Source: Desulfobotulus alkaliphilus
GTDB lineage: Bacteria > Desulfobacterota > Desulfobacteria > Desulfobacterales > ASO4-4
Direction of reading: 5' to 3'
NCBI RefSeq assembly: GCF_007830435.1
Contig: NZ_VLLC01000008.1
Span: forward strand, 18,807 to 82,806
DNA: 64,000 nucleotides
Below, in pieces: positions 42,482-52,859 of this stretch. Position 1 is the first letter of the stretch, and the number at the start of each line of letters is the position of its first letter. The translations under genes were made by a program, and so were the position numbers. Below the pieces are notes generated by a model, which did no database searches, was not told where the DNA came from, and was given only the letters and a program-made list of their open reading frames with translations.

Positions 42482-45400
42482 CTAAGGCAGAAAAATTGGC
42501 CGCATATCTTCCGTATCCGGGATACCGTTCCCGTTGGAATCCGGATCCAGCTCAAGCCCGGATTCTGCTATCATCTCATCCGTTGCCAGAGGGTGGAAAA
42601 AGTCCGGCCTGCCATCCTTGTCCGTATCCACCCATGCAATGTCCGTATCAGGAAAATCATCCTGCTTTACAACAAGTGCAGCAACATCCCCTATGGTGTC
42701 ATAACGACCGGGGATGGCAGCACTGGGGCCATGGATCAAGGGGACTGCCAGAGCCGCTTCCATGGCAAATTCAATCAATCCGGCCTCTCCGGCTGCCCTT
42801 GCCAAATTGCCCATTTCTCTTGTTTTATTGCTCAGACTCGCCAGTTTTTCAGCGCTATTCTGGCCTTTACTAAAAATTCGTTGGGCCGTCACCATATCCC
42901 GGACTTCCCAGGCCCTCGATCCAAGGACACGATAGCGCTGTGCAGCGGTAACCAGCGTATTCTCCCTCTGGGCTTCCGGTGTGGCATCGCTAAAAATCTT
43001 ATCAGCAAAATCCTCTCCCGCCAAAATCAGCCCTGGGGCCAGATCAGCTGAACCACTCCCAATGGCTGCACGGGCAAGATCATTGTACTGTAAAGCCAGA
43101 ACAGCAGGCGCATGATCTTTGGCAACCAAGGCCAGATATTCCCTTCCCTCTTCAAAAAGGGCGCGGCTGCGCTCTCTTTCTCCGATCATTTCCCACATAC
43201 GACCGGTGGCGCTCAGGGCATTGATCCGCCATGCAGGATCCGCAATACGGGCAAGGACTTCCTCCGCCTCTTCAAGGCTTTCAACAGCCCTGGTATGGGC
43301 ACCGGCAAGGTGATAGACCCTTGCAATCTTCACATACCCCCGCTCAACCTTAAAACGGCTCATGTTTAAAGGAGTACTTCCATTGGGGTACATCCGCCGG
43401 ACCTCCCCAAGGGCCGTATCCCCCATGCGCTCAGCAGCAGCATGGTTTCCTGCTTCCGCGAATATAACTCCGGCACGGGGAACCACCAAATTTACGTAGG
43501 TCAGCGCCCCTATACGGTTAATGGCTGTCTGGTCAGTATCAACATTGTTTCCCCTGTACCCGACAACATGCGTTTCAAGCACTTCCAGCAATTCATCGGG
43601 CCTGTTATCACGGGCAAGAAAATTGATAATGGCTTCATAGGAGCTGCTTTTGGCACGAACCTCGTTATCCGGGATGGTATCAATCAATGCCCAGGCCTTT
43701 TCTTCAGAACCTGCTTCGGCAAGGGCCTCAACCATGGAATCGACAAAGCTCCATGATCTTTCTTTGGTGAGATTTAAACGCTGGGGGTTGGTATCGGGGA
43801 AAGAGACAAGATCGTCATTCTCCCGCAATGCTTCAATCTCGTCAATAATTGCCTCCACCCGCTCTCTGTCACCGAGGGCTGCAAAACGAAGGGCTGTTTC
43901 CGCAAGGGAATACACCCGCGCCCTGTAGCTTTTTTCTCCATTTGTATCATTGGGGGGCTGAACGCTTGAAAAGAGATGCATATTTTCCAGAACAATGCGG
44001 GCGGCAGCGAAATCCTTCGAACTGGTATCTTCCTGCCTGTATGCAAGAAGCTCATCGGCATAGTTTCTGAAGGCTACAATCAGGCGACCGTGATGGCTCG
44101 TCCCGGTAAGAACTGGCAGCAGCTCAATGCCAATATAATCCATGACCTCTTCAGCTTTGTCATTGTTTCCGGCCCTTCTGTACAGTGCTGCCATCTGCTG
44201 AAGACGTGCTGTATCCGCATTGGATGTATTAATGGCCCCGGTACTGCTGATGATCTTCTTTTGCAGGGCAAAGGCTTTATCCAGGTTTGCTATGGCATCA
44301 GAGTTTCTGTCAAAGGGCAGATATCCCCTGGCCACTCCCATCCAGGCATCTACCTTGAAAGCCGGAAGATACATCTGGAAATCGATATATTCTTTGGCCC
44401 GGTCAAAATACCCGACCTTTGCCATACCACTGACGATCTGGACACGGATCCTGTCGTTCACATTGTCGTCCAGCACCGTACCCAGCATGGTTTCAGCCTT
44501 GTATAATCGGGATGCATTGGAATTATAATAATAATTTATCCGCTTAGCATTATCGTTCCCCAAAAGTTCGTGGGGGAGCAGGGGAAGGGCAATGTCATAG
44601 AGATAAGGCGATGCGGCAAGTTGAGGAATTCTTGGGTCTTTGCCAAGGGACACACCATCTTTTATCAGATGATCCGCATGCAGAGTGCCATCAACCAGGG
44701 GACCATGGACATCATAGGTGGTTTGATCCTGACTCAGCTCCATAGAAACAAGATCATAGGCATCAATCACATAGCGAAAAACCCTCTCCACAGCAAGACC
44801 ATGGGCTGGCATGGCAGTATGCTCAAGGAGTGATGTGGCAAGAATTGCGGCACTGTGTCCGTAGGATTGCCGGTGGCCATCAAAATTTTCATCGGCATTT
44901 CCAAACAGACTTTCCATGCTTGCCATCAATGAACCCTGGAGTGTCTGCCGCTTCAAAGCAAGAACAACAGCCGCAGGGTCATTGGCATCTGCTTCGACCA
45001 TTGCCTTATTAGAACTTGTGATCTCATCTCTTTTTTTCGGATCAGCAATCAGTGCCTCTAAAACCACCGGATCCACCTTGCCATCTTCACCTGTAAGGGG
45101 GGTACTGTCTATATCAAAATCAGAAAAGGGAGCAGGCTTATCTGATTTTGTGATGATATCCGAAATAAGTGATGCCCGTACCTGTACGATTCCACTGGTG
45201 GAAGGCAGGGCCATGACATCGGTATCATCCTGAAGACCTAAAAATCTGCGTACGCTATTTTTGGCTTCATCAGCATTCTTTCCATCCTCCATACCCTTTG
45301 TCACAAGGGTGGTCAGGGGTGTTACAGCCAGCAATCCTTTATCTGAAAAAAGATCAAGGGGACTTTCAAAGGCATTGCTGCCAATCCTCTTACCGGTAAC

Positions 45401-45742
45401 AGTATCCTCCCCTCCCCTGGCAACAATTTTAAAAGGCCCCTCTGACATCCTGTCGTTTCTGATGAGAAGACTGAAAAAACCATCTTCTCCGCTTACGGTT
45501 GTACAGAATACATCACCAGAAGCACCGCAGATCTCAAGCCTTTCTTTTCCACCCATCTCCCAGAGTTCTACCGTGGCACCTTTAACGGGAGGATCTTCCA
45601 CGATCCCAGAAAAATGGCTTGTTTTCGGTCGATCCGAAGGTGGAGGCGCCGAAGAGCTGGATGAAGAATCCCAGCATCCGGCAAGCAGCATGAAAGAGGC
45701 CAATCCTGCAGCAGCAAGGCTGATGGCTCTTATTTTTTTCAT
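42482..45742 (-). CDS. Large lipoprotein with carboxypeptidase-like N-domain, TPR-like repeats and Ca-type C-terminus
   Basis: The protein is 1086 aa with lipobox MLLAGC and a Ser-rich linker. Residues about 40-125 resemble a carboxypeptidase-regulatory-like beta fold (GATVELWEMGG; SGEDGFFSLLI). Most of the middle is alternating helices with TPR-like pairs (WMGVARGYLPFDRNSDAIANL; ARVYHLAGAHTRAVESLEEA). The end has two Asp-rich loops (DTDKDGRPDF; DPDSNGNGIPDTED), as in thrombospondin type 3 or EF-hand calcium sites. It is the first gene of the leftward set and probably surface-exposed, perhaps capturing substrate for the receptor. No enzymatic motif seen. GAAGGAG precedes the ATG. Confidence 0.8.
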   Translation of the reverse strand: MKKIRAISLAAAGLASFMLLAGCWDSSSSSSAPPPSDRPKTSHFSGIVEDPPVKGATVELWEMGGKERLEICGASGDVFCTTVSGEDGFFSLLIRNDRMSEGPFKIVARGGEDTVTGKRIGSNAFESPLDLFSDKGLLAVTPLTTLVTKGMEDGKNADEAKNSVRRFLGLQDDTDVMALPSTSGIVQVRASLISDIITKSDKPAPFSDFDIDSTPLTGEDGKVDPVVLEALIADPKKRDEITSSNKAMVEADANDPAAVVLALKRQTLQGSLMASMESLFGNADENFDGHRQSYGHSAAILATSLLEHTAMPAHGLAVERVFRYVIDAYDLVSMELSQDQTTYDVHGPLVDGTLHADHLIKDGVSLGKDPRIPQLAASPYLYDIALPLLPHELLGNDNAKRINYYYNSNASRLYKAETMLGTVLDDNVNDRIRVQIVSGMAKVGYFDRAKEYIDFQMYLPAFKVDAWMGVARGYLPFDRNSDAIANLDKAFALQKKIISSTGAINTSNADTARLQQMAALYRRAGNNDKAEEVMDYIGIELLPVLTGTSHHGRLIVAFRNYADELLAYRQEDTSSKDFAAARIVLENMHLFSSVQPPNDTNGEKSYRARVYSLAETALRFAALGDRERVEAIIDEIEALRENDDLVSFPDTNPQRLNLTKERSWSFVDSMVEALAEAGSEEKAWALIDTIPDNEVRAKSSSYEAIINFLARDNRPDELLEVLETHVVGYRGNNVDTDQTAINRIGALTYVNLVVPRAGVIFAEAGNHAAAERMGDTALGEVRRMYPNGSTPLNMSRFKVERGYVKIARVYHLAGAHTRAVESLEEAEEVLARIADPAWRINALSATGRMWEMIGERERSRALFEEGREYLALVAKDHAPAVLALQYNDLARAAIGSGSADLAPGLILAGEDFADKIFSDATPEAQRENTLVTAAQRYRVLGSRAWEVRDMVTAQRIFSKGQNSAEKLASLSNKTREMGNLARAAGEAGLIEFAMEAALAVPLIHGPSAAIPGRYDTIGDVAALVVKQDDFPDTDIAWVDTDKDGRPDFFHPLATDEMIAESGLELDPDSNGNGIPDTEDMRPIFLP

Positions 45743-45787
45743 AATCTCTCCTTCTTTGCTTGTTTGGTCTGGCTAAAAAAATTAAGA

Positions 45788-45817
45788 CCACCTATCAACA
45801 AGATGGTGGACTGTCAA
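45788..45817 (-). promoter_or_regulatory. Promoter with an operator-like palindrome for the lipoprotein/receptor gene set
   Basis: On the minus strand TTGACA (45817-45812) is followed 17 bp later by a weak -10, TAGGTG (45794-45789). The spacer carries CCACC and ATC arms with GAT-GGTGG complements across 45788-45809, an imperfect 8-bp dyad. An operator here would block RNA polymerase directly. Confidence 0.35.
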
Positions 45818-46022
45818 TAATTTAAAACATAAAAAATAAGCTTGGCAAACACGTTTTGTACTCAACAAAAATTCTATTGACTCTTAAATTATTGCCGACT
45901 ACAAGGCAATCCACAAGGGATTTTGGATTCATGTAATCCAAATCAGCATCCAAAGAATAATTACAAGCTGCTCCCACCCCATCCTCCAAAGGACCGGTGA
46001 GCATGTAGTGAAAGGAATCAGC

Positions 46023-48884
46023 ATGTTTTTCCATGGTATTCACCCCGGATTCCGGCTAAGCCGCATTCCTGCCATCGCAGTGGCCTGCTTCTTTCTCTTT
46101 ACAGGTAGCCTTTTCGCCCTTCCGGACACAAGGGGCTGGATTCATGAAAAAAGCGACCTGCCCCTGCATCCGGATCTGATCACGGGAACCCTTGATAACG
46201 GACTTCGTTATGTGATTCTGCCCCACCATACCCCAAGAAACCGGGCCAGTCTTCACCTCAATGTACAGGCAGGCTCCTTCCATGAAACCGATTCCCAACA
46301 AGGTCTCGCCCATTTTGTGGAACACATGGCCTTCAACGGTTCCACCCACTTTCCTCCGGGCACCCTGATCCATTATTTCCAGAGCATTGGCATGAGTTTT
46401 GGCGGAGACACCAACGCCCATACCGGACTTGGTGAAACGGTTTACCACATTCTCCTTCCGCAGGCCGATGCCGATGGCCTTGAAAAAGGACTTCTGGTTC
46501 TTTCGGACTATGCCCATGGCCTTCTCTTCGATGAGAATGAAATAGAAAGGGAAAAAGGCGTTATCCTTGCGGAAAAAAGAGCCAGAGATTCTGCCCGCTA
46601 CCGCACGGGGCAGGCCCTGCGCCGCTTTCTTCTCCCCGGCATACGCAGCAACGAACGCGCCCCCATCGGAAAAAAGGCCATCATCGAAAAGGGAGACAGG
46701 GCCGAGCTTCTGGACTATTACAATACCTGGTACCGCCCCGAGTACATGATGGTCATTCTCGTAGGAGACGTAGAACCGGTTGAAGCAGAATCCCTGATAA
46801 CCAAACACTTTGCCCCCATCAAAGCCAGAGCCCCAGAACGGCAGATTCCGGAAATGGGAAAGTTTCAGCATAAAGGGGATGCTTTTTTCCATCATGCAGA
46901 ACCCGAATCCGGCGATGTATCCGTTATCATAGCCACATCCCGCATGCTTTCTCCCAGAAAAGACAGCATCCGGTCCCGGAAGGAAAGCCTCACCCTGCAG
47001 CTGGGCAGCATGCTCCTCCGCCACCGCCTGTCCGACAGACTCAGTGATCCGGCAACACCCTATACCCGTGCTGTGGCCATGGCAGACATCCAGCATGAAA
47101 CCATTTTATCCACCCGCCTTGTGGCCATCTCTCCCCAGGATAAATGGGAAGCCTCCCTTTCTCTCATGGAACAGGAGCTGCGAAAGGCCCTGACCCATGG
47201 CTTCAGCGAAGAGGAAATGGAGAGGGTTCGAAGGGAAGCCCTCTCCCGCATTGACCGACGTATTGCGGGCTTCTCCACCACACCCAGCCGTAAAGTGGCC
47301 GATGAGATCATCCGGGCCATGAATACCCCCCGGGTTTTTACCTCCCCGGAGGACGACAAAGCCCTTTTTGCAGATTTCATTGAAAATATGACGGCAGAAG
47401 ATGTGCTGGAAGCCATGAAAGAGGCCTGGGGTGATGATCACAGACTGATTGCCATCACGGGCAATACGGGCATTGACGATCACACCGCCCTTTCCCGTAT
47501 GCGGTCCGTGTGGAAAGAAAGTACCGCCATACCCGTTGCGGCACCGGACATGGCAGAAGCTGCCATCTTCCCCTATCTCCCGGAACCGGAAAAAACTGTC
47601 CAGCCCCTTGAGCTTATCTCCATTGAAGATCTGGAGTTTGCCACCGCCCGCTTTGCCAATCACACCACCCTCCATGTAAAACAGACGGATTTTGAGGCTG
47701 ACACCGTCCGGGTTCTCCTCTCCTTTGGTCCCGGCAGGGCCCATGAGCCGGAAGAGTGGCCCGGTCTTTCCCTTGCTGCCCCCGCCCTTGTCAATCTGTC
47801 TGGAACCGCTACCCTTGACCGACCAGCTCTGGCACGGGCCCTTGCGGGTAAAGGAATGAGCGTGGAATTCTCCGTGGCACAGGAAAATTTCCGTTTCACC
47901 GCATCCGCCAGGCCGGAAGATTTTTCCGAACTGATGAATCTCCTGCGTCATCGTTTGCTGGACCCTTCCTTCCGGACGGAAGCCTGGGAACTTTCCCGCA
48001 GATGGGCAGAGCAGCAGGACCGACGCATGGACTCCGATATTGCGGCCACCATGCAACATATGGCCCCTTCTTTCTTTGCTTCCTTTGACCCGAGATTCTC
48101 CAGACCCAAAGCCTCTGAAATGGATGAGGCCATGCGGCTTGCCGCAGAAAACTGGCTGGCACCTGCCTTCAGGGATGCGGCCCTTGAAATCAGCGTCGTG
48201 GGCAATGTGAATCCTGACCTTGTCATTGAAGAAGTGGGACGTTATTTTGGTGATCTTTCCCGCAGCCCCCGCAAGGAAAAAATCATACGTCCCCTCAGCT
48301 TTAATCAGGGAGCCAGAGCCACCTACTGGGTGGCCACACAAATTCCCTCTGCCCAGATCCGTATCGGCTTTCCCACAACGGGTCTTGAACCGATGGAAGA
48401 ATCCAGGGGGCTGAGCCTTCTGGCCCGGGTTCTTTCGGACCGTATCCGCAGGGAAATCCGTGAAAAACAAGGCCTTGCCTATTCGCCCCGGAGTTTCCAT
48501 CAGGCCAGCTCCGTATACAAAGATTACGGCGGGCTTTACATGCATACCGGTGCAAGGCCGGATCAGGCCGCCATGGTGCGTAAGGCTTTGATGGATGTTG
48601 CCGAAAAACTTAAAAAAGAAGGGGTTTCTGAGGAAGAACTCCGCAGAGCCAGAGACCCGCTCATGACCGGCCTGAAAGAAAGGTTCCGGAACAATAACTT
48701 CTGGCTTGCCGGCGTAATGGCAGGATCTGTGGAAGATCCCCGCCAGCTGGATCGGGTGCGTACCCTTGAAAGCGGTTATCTGGAAATTACCACAAAGGAC
48801 CTGACTCGGCTGGCGGAGAAATGGCTCCAGCCCGACAGAGCCTCTTCGATCACCGTATTACCCGTTGGAGAAGAAGGACTGTAA
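46023..48884 (+). CDS. M16-family zinc peptidase (PqqL-like, two-domain)
   Basis: From the ATG at 46023 (AAAGGA 6 nt upstream) the protein is 953 aa; a GTG at 46008 is also in frame. The signal peptide covers about residues 11-32. The inverted zinc motif is HFVEH (97-101), with the third ligand Glu in FDENEIEREKGVILAE. A second, inactive M16 half follows, with the binding region RIGFPTTGLEP. M16 proteins degrade peptides or partly folded proteins in the periplasm. The stop overlaps the yejA-like start (TAATG), so the peptidase is expressed with the oligopeptide importer. Confidence 0.92.
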   Translation: MFFHGIHPGFRLSRIPAIAVACFFLFTGSLFALPDTRGWIHEKSDLPLHPDLITGTLDNGLRYVILPHHTPRNRASLHLNVQAGSFHETDSQQGLAHFVEHMAFNGSTHFPPGTLIHYFQSIGMSFGGDTNAHTGLGETVYHILLPQADADGLEKGLLVLSDYAHGLLFDENEIEREKGVILAEKRARDSARYRTGQALRRFLLPGIRSNERAPIGKKAIIEKGDRAELLDYYNTWYRPEYMMVILVGDVEPVEAESLITKHFAPIKARAPERQIPEMGKFQHKGDAFFHHAEPESGDVSVIIATSRMLSPRKDSIRSRKESLTLQLGSMLLRHRLSDRLSDPATPYTRAVAMADIQHETILSTRLVAISPQDKWEASLSLMEQELRKALTHGFSEEEMERVRREALSRIDRRIAGFSTTPSRKVADEIIRAMNTPRVFTSPEDDKALFADFIENMTAEDVLEAMKEAWGDDHRLIAITGNTGIDDHTALSRMRSVWKESTAIPVAAPDMAEAAIFPYLPEPEKTVQPLELISIEDLEFATARFANHTTLHVKQTDFEADTVRVLLSFGPGRAHEPEEWPGLSLAAPALVNLSGTATLDRPALARALAGKGMSVEFSVAQENFRFTASARPEDFSELMNLLRHRLLDPSFRTEAWELSRRWAEQQDRRMDSDIAATMQHMAPSFFASFDPRFSRPKASEMDEAMRLAAENWLAPAFRDAALEISVVGNVNPDLVIEEVGRYFGDLSRSPRKEKIIRPLSFNQGARATYWVATQIPSAQIRIGFPTTGLEPMEESRGLSLLARVLSDRIRREIREKQGLAYSPRSFHQASSVYKDYGGLYMHTGARPDQAAMVRKALMDVAEKLKKEGVSEEELRRARDPLMTGLKERFRNNNFWLAGVMAGSVEDPRQLDRVRTLESGYLEITTKDLTRLAEKWLQPDRASSITVLPVGEEGL

Positions 48885-50728
48885 TGCGCCTGAATCTGAT
48901 ATGTATGCTGCTGATACAGGGGCTCTACTTCATGACACCGGCACTGGCGGCTCCCACCCACGGCATAGCCCTGTGGGGAGAGCCCCAGTATGGCCCTGAT
49001 TTCACACATTTTGCCTATGCCAGACCGGACGCCCCCAAAGGCGGGCATCTGCGAATGGCCGCCACAGGAAGCTTTGACAGCTTTCACCCCTTCACCATCC
49101 GGGGAACGGCAGCGGCAGGGGTGGGGCTTCTTTATGAAACCCTCATGACAGCCTCCCTTGACGAACCCTCATCCAGCTACGGACTCATTGCCCAATCCAT
49201 TATGGTGTCGGAAGACCGTACTTCCGTAACCTTTCGGCTGAGACCGGAAGCGCGCTTCCATGACGGCCAGCCCGTACGGGCCGAGGATGTGGTTTTTTCC
49301 TTTCAGATTCTTGTCAGGGAAGGCTCTCCCCACTATCGTAAATACTACGAAGATATAACCGGAGCGCATGCCCTGGATGACCATACCGTGCGCTTTGATA
49401 TCCGCCCCGGTTCTGCCATGGAAACACCCTATATAACAGGACAGCTCCCCGTTCTTCCCGCCCATGTCTGGAAGGAAAGGGAATTTTCCCGATCTTCTCT
49501 GGAAACGCCCGTGGGTTCGGGCCCCTACCGTATCCATTCCTTTGATACAGGCAGACGCATCACCTATGTACGAGATCCGGATTACTGGGGTTGGCATCTT
49601 CCTGTGAATCAGGGACATTTTAACTTTGATTTTATCTCGTGGGAATACTTCCGGGATAACACAGTCAGTCTTGAAGCCTTCAAAGCCGGTGTTTTTGATT
49701 ACAGGCTGGAAAATACTGCCAAAACCTGGGCTACCCTCTACGACGGGCCAGCATTCCGGGACGGACGCATCCGCAAGGAAACCATCCCCCACGAACGACC
49801 CCAGGGCATGCAGGGCTTTGTTTTCAATATCCGCAAACCCGTTTTCAGAGACAGGGCGGTACGTAAAGCCCTGTCCCTGATCTTTGATTTTGAATGGGCC
49901 AACACCCATCTCTTTTATGGCCAGTATAATCGCAGTCACAGTTTTTTTCAAAACTCCCCCATGGCAGCGGAAGGGCTTCCTTCGGAAGAGGAACTTGTTC
50001 TGCTGGAACCCTTTCGCCATCTCCTGCCAGAATCTGCCTTCGGTCCTGCCATAGTACCACCTGTCACTGACGGATCGGGGAATATACGCCCCCTGCTCAG
50101 GGAGGCGGACCGCATTCTCAATGAGGCCGGGTGGATTCTCAAGGACGGAAAACGCATTCACAAAGAAACGGGCCGCCCCCTTTCCTTTGAGATTCTTCTC
50201 GCATCGCCTTCCTTTCAGCGTATTGCCATGCCCTTTCGGCAGAATCTCGCCCGGCTGGGCGTGGATGCCTCGGTCCGTGTGGTGGACCGCACCCGCTATG
50301 TGCGTCAGCTGCAGGATTTCAACTATGACATGATCGTGGGAAACTTCCGCCAGAGCCACTCCCCCGGCTCAGAACAAAGGGATTTCTGGGGATCGGCAGC
50401 GGCATCCGTACCCGGAGGCCGCAACACCATCGGCATTGCCGATCCTGTGGTGGACGCCCTTGTGGAACACATTCTCAATGCAGAAAACAGAGAAGAACTC
50501 ATTACGGCATGCAGGGCCCTGGACAGGGTACTGCGGGCCAACCACTACGTGATTCCTCAATGGTTCAATGCCAGCTACCGCATCGCCTACTGGGACAAGC
50601 TCCGCCATCCGGAAAAATCACCTGAGCATGGCCTTGGCATTTATACCTGGTGGATTGATACCAAAGCCGAAGCCCGCCTCACACCCGGAGCCGTCATGCA
50701 CACAGAGCCGGGAGAAAACAGAAAATGA
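48884..50728 (+). CDS. yejA: YejA-like oligopeptide-binding protein (family 5 solute-binding)
   Basis: The protein is 614 aa from the ATG that overlaps the previous stop. It has a signal peptide ([22 protein letters not shown]). Family 5 SBP motifs are [24 protein letters not shown] and [26 protein letters not shown] at the end, the latter typical of YejA. The substrates of YejABEF are peptides, including microcin C-type compounds; the specificity here is unknown. Overlaps yejB by 4 nt. Confidence 0.9.
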   Translation: MRLNLICMLLIQGLYFMTPALAAPTHGIALWGEPQYGPDFTHFAYARPDAPKGGHLRMAATGSFDSFHPFTIRGTAAAGVGLLYETLMTASLDEPSSSYGLIAQSIMVSEDRTSVTFRLRPEARFHDGQPVRAEDVVFSFQILVREGSPHYRKYYEDITGAHALDDHTVRFDIRPGSAMETPYITGQLPVLPAHVWKEREFSRSSLETPVGSGPYRIHSFDTGRRITYVRDPDYWGWHLPVNQGHFNFDFISWEYFRDNTVSLEAFKAGVFDYRLENTAKTWATLYDGPAFRDGRIRKETIPHERPQGMQGFVFNIRKPVFRDRAVRKALSLIFDFEWANTHLFYGQYNRSHSFFQNSPMAAEGLPSEEELVLLEPFRHLLPESAFGPAIVPPVTDGSGNIRPLLREADRILNEAGWILKDGKRIHKETGRPLSFEILLASPSFQRIAMPFRQNLARLGVDASVRVVDRTRYVRQLQDFNYDMIVGNFRQSHSPGSEQRDFWGSAAASVPGGRNTIGIADPVVDALVEHILNAENREELITACRALDRVLRANHYVIPQWFNASYRIAYWDKLRHPEKSPEHGLGIYTWWIDTKAEARLTPGAVMHTEPGENRK

Positions 50729-51831
50729 GTGCCTACCTGCTGCGCCGCCTTCTTTTGATTGTTCCCACCCTGCTGGGAATTCTCACGGTAAACTTTTTTG
50801 TCATCCAGGCCGCTCCCGGCGGCCCCGTTGAGCAGATGATAGCCCGAATTTCCGGAACCAGCGGAGATCTGACAGAACGAATTTCCGGCTCCGGTGCTGA
50901 CGACTTTTTTGAAAACGACAACGCCCTGGAGACGGAAGCCGGTATCCGCTACAGGGGTGCGGAAGGACTGGATCCGGAATTCATAGAAGAACTGGAAAAA
51001 ATGTTCGGTTTTGACCGCCCCATGCACGAACGCTACTTCAAACTTCTCAAAGATTATTTTTTCTGGGATTTTGGCGAAAGCTTCTATAAAAATGAAACCG
51101 TTCTTTCCCTTATTGCCCAGAAAATGCCCGTATCCATTTCTCTGGGCCTCTGGTCTACCCTTATCATCTATATGGTCTGCATTCCCCTTGGCATACGCAA
51201 AGCGGTACACCATGGAACCCGCTTTGACGGATGGACCACCACCGTCATCAGTGTGGCCCACGCCATACCGGTCTTCCTGTTTGCCATTGCCCTTGTCATT
51301 CTCTTTGCGGGAGGCTCCTATTTTCAGTGGTTCCCGCTGCGGGGACTTACTTCGCCGGGGTTTGACCAGCTTTCCGCAGTTGGAAAAATTCTGGACTACT
51401 TTCACCATCTGGCTCTTCCCATCACAGCCATGGTCATTGGCGGTTTTGCCTCCCTCACCATGCTCACCCGCAACAGCTTTCTGGATGAAATTCACAAACA
51501 GTATGTGGAAACCGCCAGAGCCAAAGGAGCGGATGAAAAACGGGTTCTTTTCGGCCATGTGTTCCGCAATGCCATGCTCATTGTCATTGCCGGATTCCCT
51601 TCCGCCTTTGTTTCCATGTTCTTCACAGGATCCCTGCTCATTGAAGTGATCTTCTCCCTTGATGGTCTGGGGCTTCTGGGTTTTGAAGCCACCATGGGCC
51701 GGGACTATCCGGTAATGTTCGCAACCCTTTACATTTTCACCCTCATGGGACTTCTGCTCAGCATTATCAGTGATCTCACCTATACATTTGTGGATCCCCG
51801 CATTCATTTCGGTACAAGGGAGGGATCATGA
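50725..51831 (+). CDS. yejB: YejB-like oligopeptide ABC transporter permease
   Basis: The protein is 368 aa with six membrane helices and a large periplasmic loop after the first, as in YejB. The EAA-like contact loop is [23 protein letters not shown] overlaps occur on both sides. Confidence 0.93.
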   Translation: MSAYLLRRLLLIVPTLLGILTVNFFVIQAAPGGPVEQMIARISGTSGDLTERISGSGADDFFENDNALETEAGIRYRGAEGLDPEFIEELEKMFGFDRPMHERYFKLLKDYFFWDFGESFYKNETVLSLIAQKMPVSISLGLWSTLIIYMVCIPLGIRKAVHHGTRFDGWTTTVISVAHAIPVFLFAIALVILFAGGSYFQWFPLRGLTSPGFDQLSAVGKILDYFHHLALPITAMVIGGFASLTMLTRNSFLDEIHKQYVETARAKGADEKRVLFGHVFRNAMLIVIAGFPSAFVSMFFTGSLLIEVIFSLDGLGLLGFEATMGRDYPVMFATLYIFTLMGLLLSIISDLTYTFVDPRIHFGTREGS

Positions 51832-52847
51832 AAGCTGCCACCCGACGCAGATGGGAACGATTCCTTGCCAACCGCAAGGGCCTCATCTCCCTTATCCTCT
51901 TCATCATACTTTTTTTCGTAAGCCTTTTTGCGGAATTCATTGCCAATGACAGGCCCCTTATGATCCGGTACCAGGGAGAAACCTATTTTCCCGTACTCAA
52001 AGATTATAATGAAACGGTTTTTGGAGGCGACTTTGCAACGCTCTGCGACTACAGAGACCCCTATATTCGGGAAAATGTGGATGCCCATGGGTTCATGATC
52101 TGGCCACCCATCCGTTTTTCCTACAACACCATTCGTATGGATCTCCCCGAACCGGCCCCTTCCCGTCCGGACAGAACCAACCTGCTCGGCACGGACGATC
52201 AGGGCAGGGATGTACTGGCACGGGTAATCTACGGCTACCGGATTTCCGTTCTCTTCGGGCTTTGCCTTGCCTTCGGAGGTGCTGTCATCGGCACCTTTGC
52301 CGGAGCCCTGCAGGGCTATTACGGGGGCAAGGTGGATCTTATCGGCCAGCGATTCATGGAAATCTGGTCCGGATTGCCAGTGCTCTACCTCATCATGATC
52401 CTCTCCAGTGTGGTGACACCCAGTTTTTTCTGGCTTCTCGGGCTCATGCTCCTTTTCGGATGGATGTCCCTTGTGGGCGTTGTCAGGGCTGAATTTCTGA
52501 GGGGACGTAACCTCGGCTATGTCAAGGCCGCAAGAGTCATGGGCATGACAGACAGGCGCATCATGTTTCGGCATATTCTGCCCAATGCCATGGTAGCGGC
52601 CCTCACCTTCTTTCCCTTCATTCTCAATGGTGCCATCACAACCCTGACGGCCCTTGATTTTCTGGGATTCGGCCTCCCTCCGGGTTCTCCCTCCCTCGGA
52701 GAACTGCTCTCCCAGGGAAAAACCAACCTCCACGCCCCATGGCTGGGGATTACCGCTTTCTGTGTTCTTTCCATCATGCTCACCCTCCTCATCTTTGTGG
52801 GAGAGGCTGTGCGGGATGCCTTTGATCCCAGACTGGAAAGTCTGTAA
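51828..52847 (+). CDS. yejE: YejE-like oligopeptide ABC transporter permease
   Basis: The protein is 339 aa. An N-terminal helix and a long YejE-type periplasmic insert (residues about 40-110) precede the permease core. [16 protein letters not shown] is the usual DppC-family signature, and the EAA loop is [17 protein letters not shown]. Twelve nt separate it from the start chosen for yejF. Confidence 0.93.
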   Translation: MKAATRRRWERFLANRKGLISLILFIILFFVSLFAEFIANDRPLMIRYQGETYFPVLKDYNETVFGGDFATLCDYRDPYIRENVDAHGFMIWPPIRFSYNTIRMDLPEPAPSRPDRTNLLGTDDQGRDVLARVIYGYRISVLFGLCLAFGGAVIGTFAGALQGYYGGKVDLIGQRFMEIWSGLPVLYLIMILSSVVTPSFFWLLGLMLLFGWMSLVGVVRAEFLRGRNLGYVKAARVMGMTDRRIMFRHILPNAMVAALTFFPFILNGAITTLTALDFLGFGLPPGSPSLGELLSQGKTNLHAPWLGITAFCVLSIMLTLLIFVGEAVRDAFDPRLESL

Positions 52848-52859
52848 AGGATGTTTGAC

